Under the pieces are notes generated by a model. The model had not been told where the DNA came from. It searched no databases and saw only the letters and a program-made list of their open reading frames with translations. From positions 25,662 through 89,661 of the forward strand of contig JANQQC010000015.1 in assembly GCA_028285145.1 (NCBI GenBank): a stretch of DNA of 64,000 bases, written 5' to 3'. Shown here piece by piece: positions 61,030-64,000 of this stretch. The translations under genes were made by a program, and so were the position numbers. Source of the stretch: Hyphomonadaceae bacterium (GTDB lineage: Bacteria; Pseudomonadota; Alphaproteobacteria; Caulobacterales; Hyphomonadaceae). Position 1 is the first letter of the stretch. Every line of letters starts with the position of its first letter.

Positions 61030-61057
61030 GCCCAAGCTCAGCTTATGCGGCTTGGGC
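61030..61057. terminator. Hairpin between ettA and the M14 gene
   Basis: GCCCAAGC (61030-61037) pairs with GCTTGGGC (61050-61057) around a 12-nt loop, between convergent stops at 61001 and 61084. No T-run on either strand, so it is at best a weak or Rho-assisted terminator. Confidence 0.35.
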
Positions 61058-61083
61058 GCGGCCTCTAGAGCGGGTCTCGCGAT

Positions 61084-63735
61084 CTAGTGTGCGACGCGCG
61101 AGGGCCCAAGGATGACCGCGTTGGCCAGCAGCAGGTTCAGGCCGTTCAGATAGGCCCTCGTGGTTGGGCTCTGGGTGAAGCCAATAACCAGACCCTCTCC
61201 ATACTCCTCGGCCATAACGAATGGCTTGTACGCCAGTTGCGCGCGGTTTTCTTCCCATAGGTAGCCGCTGAGCAGCATGTCGTCGGAGTCGGCGAAGCGG
61301 AATACATTCACGCCATCGCCCTCATTCAGGGGGCGATAGATGTCCCCGCCGGTCAAAAGGACGTTGGCGACATCATAGCCAGATGCCAGCCAGTGATCGG
61401 TGTTGGCGATCGCCCGCAACAGAACGCCGGGAACTTCCTCAGGACTTGCCTGCTCGTCAGTGATGAGCGCCGCATAGTCTTCGTCCGACTCCAGGATCGT
61501 CCCTGGCGCGCGGCCGTTCTCCTCGCTCTCCGACTCATCATTTCCAGGAGGTGTCTCGGTGATGGCTGCATATTCCAGTTTCGTCGAAAGGAGCCCGAAC
61601 TCTTCCTCCGCAATCATGTTCACGCTGCCGGAGAACACGACCAGAAGGCCGCCCTCGTGAACAAAGTTCTGGATTGGTTCAGCTTCGCCGATCTCGCTCG
61701 CAAGGCCTCCAGCCGTGTCAGGAAGGATCAACACGTCATACAGTGAGAGATCCGCGCTCGCGATGGTAGAGGCCCGGATCGGCGTGACGGGAAGACCCAA
61801 CACACGTTCGACAACGAACCGGGTATTCCCGGCGGATGTGGCAACCGTGCCGTCGCCCCACGCCATAGCGATGCGCGGTGCCTTCATCGCGGCGAAAGAT
61901 GAGCTTCCGAAATTGGGACCGTCTTCGACCCAACTGCTCTCCATTGCCACGATTTCAGCGCCGATCTGTTCCGCGAGTGCGCGCAGCTGTGCATTCATAT
62001 CGTCGGGATTATCCGCCGCGGTAAAGATCACGCTGCCGGCGGGATATACGCGGCCCCCTTGAGTAAACGCCTCATCCGTTGTCTTCCCACGCAAGCCCGC
62101 TCTCAGTGCGGCTCCGACCAGTTTTGCCTGACCGCCATCTGTCCAGGGTACAATTTGTCCGAAGGCTCCGCCCGGCGCGGTTATGGAAGGAATGAGGTCT
62201 TCCGCTGATATCTGCATCGCAGACCCAAGGTCTACGCGATTACACTGCTGCGACGCGACGCCGTCCATAAGCGGCAGGGACCAGGCGGTGACGTCGTAAA
62301 GCTCATGATCAAGCCCGCGAACGCGCCGGCTTTCCTGTTCGGCGATGAATTCGGCCGGCAGCTCCGTGGAGGGGCTGAGAAGGGTTCGGATGAGCCGCCC
62401 TTGCGGCTGTGCGAGATCAACGATCAGCGCTCCATTACGATAGGTATCGCCACAGTGCCGGCTCCCGGCGGGTGTGCGCTGGACCGAAATGCCCTGGGCG
62501 GCGAGACGCAAAGCAAGAGACTCAGCTTCATATCGCGCCGTTGAAAGATCCAGCACGACATAGCGGTCGTCCGCGCGCTCAGCGTCACTGATCGCGGAGC
62601 GACGATACGTGCCGTAGTCCCGAAGATAGGTGTCCTTGTTCCGCGCCACCGTCTCAAGAGTTGCGAGCGAAGACAGGACGTTGTTCCGTACACCCTCATT
62701 ATAGGTGAGTTTAGTGCCATCCCTGCGGTCGAAGACGAGGCCGCGTGGAGAGCCCTGCTCGAAGGTCATGGCGACAGCGCCGTTAAGCGTCGGCCACATA
62801 TCTCCGTATCCCGGATAGAAGGCGTCGAAGATTTCCCGGGTGAAGTAAGGCGCACCGAAGCGATCGAAGTACCGCGCCATGTTCTGACCGAGCTGAGCCT
62901 GCTTCGCGCGCTGATCCTCGGTAACGTTTGGATTGAAAGGGTCTGCTGAAGGCGGAAAGAAATATGTTTCGTCCCCGCCCATTTCGTGACTGTCGACGAA
63001 GACGACGGGGTGCCAGTCCAGAAGCGCCGCCACTTTACCTTTGGTTTCCGGCTGGGTCAGGGAGAACCAGTCCCGGTTGAGGTCGAAGACGTAGTGATTG
63101 AAGCGTCCGCGCGGCCAGAGCTGGTCATGCTCTGCCGCGTAACGGTCGCCTTGAGGTTCGAGGCCAAGCGCTGAGGTGAAATCATGCAAGAACCTCTCTC
63201 GCCCATCCGGGTTCTGGTTTGGATCAATGATCACAATCGTGTTGTCCAGAATGGTATCGACCAGCTCATCATCTTGAGCGGCCAGCAGGTGATAGGCCAT
63301 GAACAGAGCGCTATCTGACGGCGTGACCTCGTCTCCGTGCACGCCATAAGACAGCCAGACTACGGCCGGTGTGTCACCGAGCACCGTATCCGAGAGACCT
63401 TGACCTGACCCCAACGTGGACAGATTGGCCTGGATCTCGTCTAGGGCTTGCATGTTTTCGGGCGAGGAGATGATGGCGTAAACGAGGTCACGTCCCTGCC
63501 AGCTCTCCCCATAAGAGCGGATCTGGATGCGGGATGGCTCTGCAGCGGCCAAGGCGCGAAGATACTCAATAACGTCGCGAGACGAAGTGAGAGCTTCACC
63601 GTGGCTGTGGCCGACTGTTTCTTCCAGCGTTGGAATGTCAGCACGATAGTCCGCCGAGGGATAATCTTGCCCGGCGGCGGTGAAGGTCAGGCTGGCAAAG
63701 ACCGCAAGCCCAAGGATAAATCTCTTCACATGCAT
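61084..63735 (-). CDS. Secreted M14 family zinc carboxypeptidase
   Basis: 883 residues. Signal peptide (KRFILGLAVFASLTFTAAGQ), then the M14 catalytic domain: metal-binding HxxE in GVHGDEVTPS, NPDGRERF region, VVFVDSHEMGGDETYFFPPS with the third ligand His, and a late catalytic Glu. The second half (residues ~450-880) holds a class I glutamine-amidotransferase-like segment (LYDVLILPDTAGGLASEIGE). Digests peptides or peptidoglycan-like substrates in the periplasm; size is typical of marine alphaproteobacterial M14 proteins. Confidence 0.9.
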   Translation of the reverse strand: MHVKRFILGLAVFASLTFTAAGQDYPSADYRADIPTLEETVGHSHGEALTSSRDVIEYLRALAAAEPSRIQIRSYGESWQGRDLVYAIISSPENMQALDEIQANLSTLGSGQGLSDTVLGDTPAVVWLSYGVHGDEVTPSDSALFMAYHLLAAQDDELVDTILDNTIVIIDPNQNPDGRERFLHDFTSALGLEPQGDRYAAEHDQLWPRGRFNHYVFDLNRDWFSLTQPETKGKVAALLDWHPVVFVDSHEMGGDETYFFPPSADPFNPNVTEDQRAKQAQLGQNMARYFDRFGAPYFTREIFDAFYPGYGDMWPTLNGAVAMTFEQGSPRGLVFDRRDGTKLTYNEGVRNNVLSSLATLETVARNKDTYLRDYGTYRRSAISDAERADDRYVVLDLSTARYEAESLALRLAAQGISVQRTPAGSRHCGDTYRNGALIVDLAQPQGRLIRTLLSPSTELPAEFIAEQESRRVRGLDHELYDVTAWSLPLMDGVASQQCNRVDLGSAMQISAEDLIPSITAPGGAFGQIVPWTDGGQAKLVGAALRAGLRGKTTDEAFTQGGRVYPAGSVIFTAADNPDDMNAQLRALAEQIGAEIVAMESSWVEDGPNFGSSSFAAMKAPRIAMAWGDGTVATSAGNTRFVVERVLGLPVTPIRASTIASADLSLYDVLILPDTAGGLASEIGEAEPIQNFVHEGGLLVVFSGSVNMIAEEEFGLLSTKLEYAAITETPPGNDESESEENGRAPGTILESDEDYAALITDEQASPEEVPGVLLRAIANTDHWLASGYDVANVLLTGGDIYRPLNEGDGVNVFRFADSDDMLLSGYLWEENRAQLAYKPFVMAEEYGEGLVIGFTQSPTTRAYLNGLNLLLANAVILGPSRVAH

Positions 63736-63887
63736 CTCAACGCTCCGTTCTGGTTCGCTAGCAGGCCGCTAATTCGTAGTCTCCTTGCATACTCCCAAGT
63801 ACGATGCCAAGCGGGTTAAGTGCGGCGTTCCTTCAGGAGGCCTTGTGCATGGGTTTCAGGCAACCCCTCGTTTTCCCTGCACATTTA

Positions 63888-63932
63888 CCCGGCCCGCGTT
63901 CCCGCGTCCGGTTAAGATGAAGAGCCAGTGCG
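63888..63932 (+). repeat. Third, partial copy of the repeat: 45-bp core module
   Basis: Shares only the first ~45 bp with the two full repeats: the CCGG-CC-CGCG-TTCC-CGCG-T-CCGG hairpin, GGTTAAG and ATGAAGAGCCAGTGCG. After GTGCG it diverges completely. The ATG at 63917 opens a frame (MKSQCDSASACRMFLFRALK and on) that runs off the window edge. The rest of 63736-63887 shows nothing recognisable beyond the M14 promoter region. Confidence 0.75.
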
Positions 63933-64000
63933 ACAGCGCCAGTGCGTGTCGGATGTTCTTGTTTAGAGCGCTGAAGATGACGCGCTCCGGTGCTGCCGCA

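Noticed and set aside
61030..61057. Hairpin after ettA as a strong bidirectional terminator
   Set aside because: No T-run on either strand; kept only as a low-confidence feature.
63917..64000. Frame opened by the third repeat core as a real gene start
   Set aside because: Only 28 codons visible, no Shine-Dalgarno, and the same ATG leads to a 12-codon dead end in the other copies; cannot be judged without more sequence.
1..64000. CRISPR array, prophage or toxin-antitoxin module
   Set aside because: No regularly spaced direct repeats, no phage structural or integrase genes and no small paired toxin genes were found; the orphan methyltransferase lacks a restriction partner.

Overview
The window looks like chromosomal DNA of a GC-rich alphaproteobacterium, most likely of the Hyphomonadaceae/Caulobacterales type. 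The pointers are a PodJ-type polar organiser, CpdR, a PraR-like XRE regulator, many TonB-receptor/secreted-peptidase genes, and an alphaproteobacterial Psp operon. Genus is inference only; there is no rRNA here. No prophage, insertion sequence or CRISPR array was seen.

Layout. 1-5.0 kb: secreted M24 peptidase, MarR regulator with divergent VOC protein, then small accessory enzymes (DUF1428, DUF1801, GGCT-like, VOC, OB-fold). 5.08-5.58 kb: first copy of a ~503-bp repeat. 5.7-8.7 kb: HisN-type phosphatase, PraR-like regulator, a predicted ~79-nt small RNA, N-formylglutamate amidohydrolase, CpdR, tRNA-Val(GAC). 8.7-12 kb: PspF and a sigma-54-driven psp operon (small ORF-pspA-small ORF-pspB-pspC-small ORF). 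12-16.3 kb: MnmC, two tandem GNAT paralogues, YcgN, GNAT, esterase. 16.29-16.79 kb: second, inverted copy of the repeat. 16.8-23.9 kb: GST, Fe-ADH, epoxide hydrolase, AccA, flavodoxin, GNAT, SnoaL-like and two exported proteins. 23.9-31.6 kb: Lhr-like helicase, CoaA, PdeM and PodJ.

31.7-40.8 kb is a fatty-acid/acyl-CoA oxidation locus: a MerR (LiuR-like) regulator, two acyl-CoA dehydrogenases, a thiolase, a tiny glycine-rich membrane protein and FadJ. Matching TTnACG-N4-CGTAAA operators lie in front of the regulator and in front of the second dehydrogenase, so this is probably one regulon; an integral-membrane GT39-like gene sits inside it. 40.9-47.7 kb: OmpA lipoprotein, orphan C5 DNA methyltransferase, unknown acidic protein, TonB receptor, small unknown, universal stress protein. 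47.9-54 kb: a tightly overlapped six-gene DUF4129-DUF4350-MoxR-DUF58-SpoIIM-RDD operon. 54-63.7 kb: free-Met-sulfoxide reductase, DUF1330, DPP-IV lipoprotein, MBL hydrolase, GNAT, membrane protein, EttA, M14 peptidase. A 45-bp piece of the repeat recurs at the right edge.

Most novel signals: (1) the repeat family, with conserved hairpins, a 12-codon mini-ORF and substitutions that do not behave like protein-coding change; (2) the predicted anti-Shine-Dalgarno sRNA at 7121-7198; (3) six convergent gene pairs whose stop codons overlap by exactly 4 nt (CTAG five times, CTAA once); (4) unrecognised small membrane proteins built into the psp operon; (5) LiuR-type operators and a predicted leaderless regulator mRNA.
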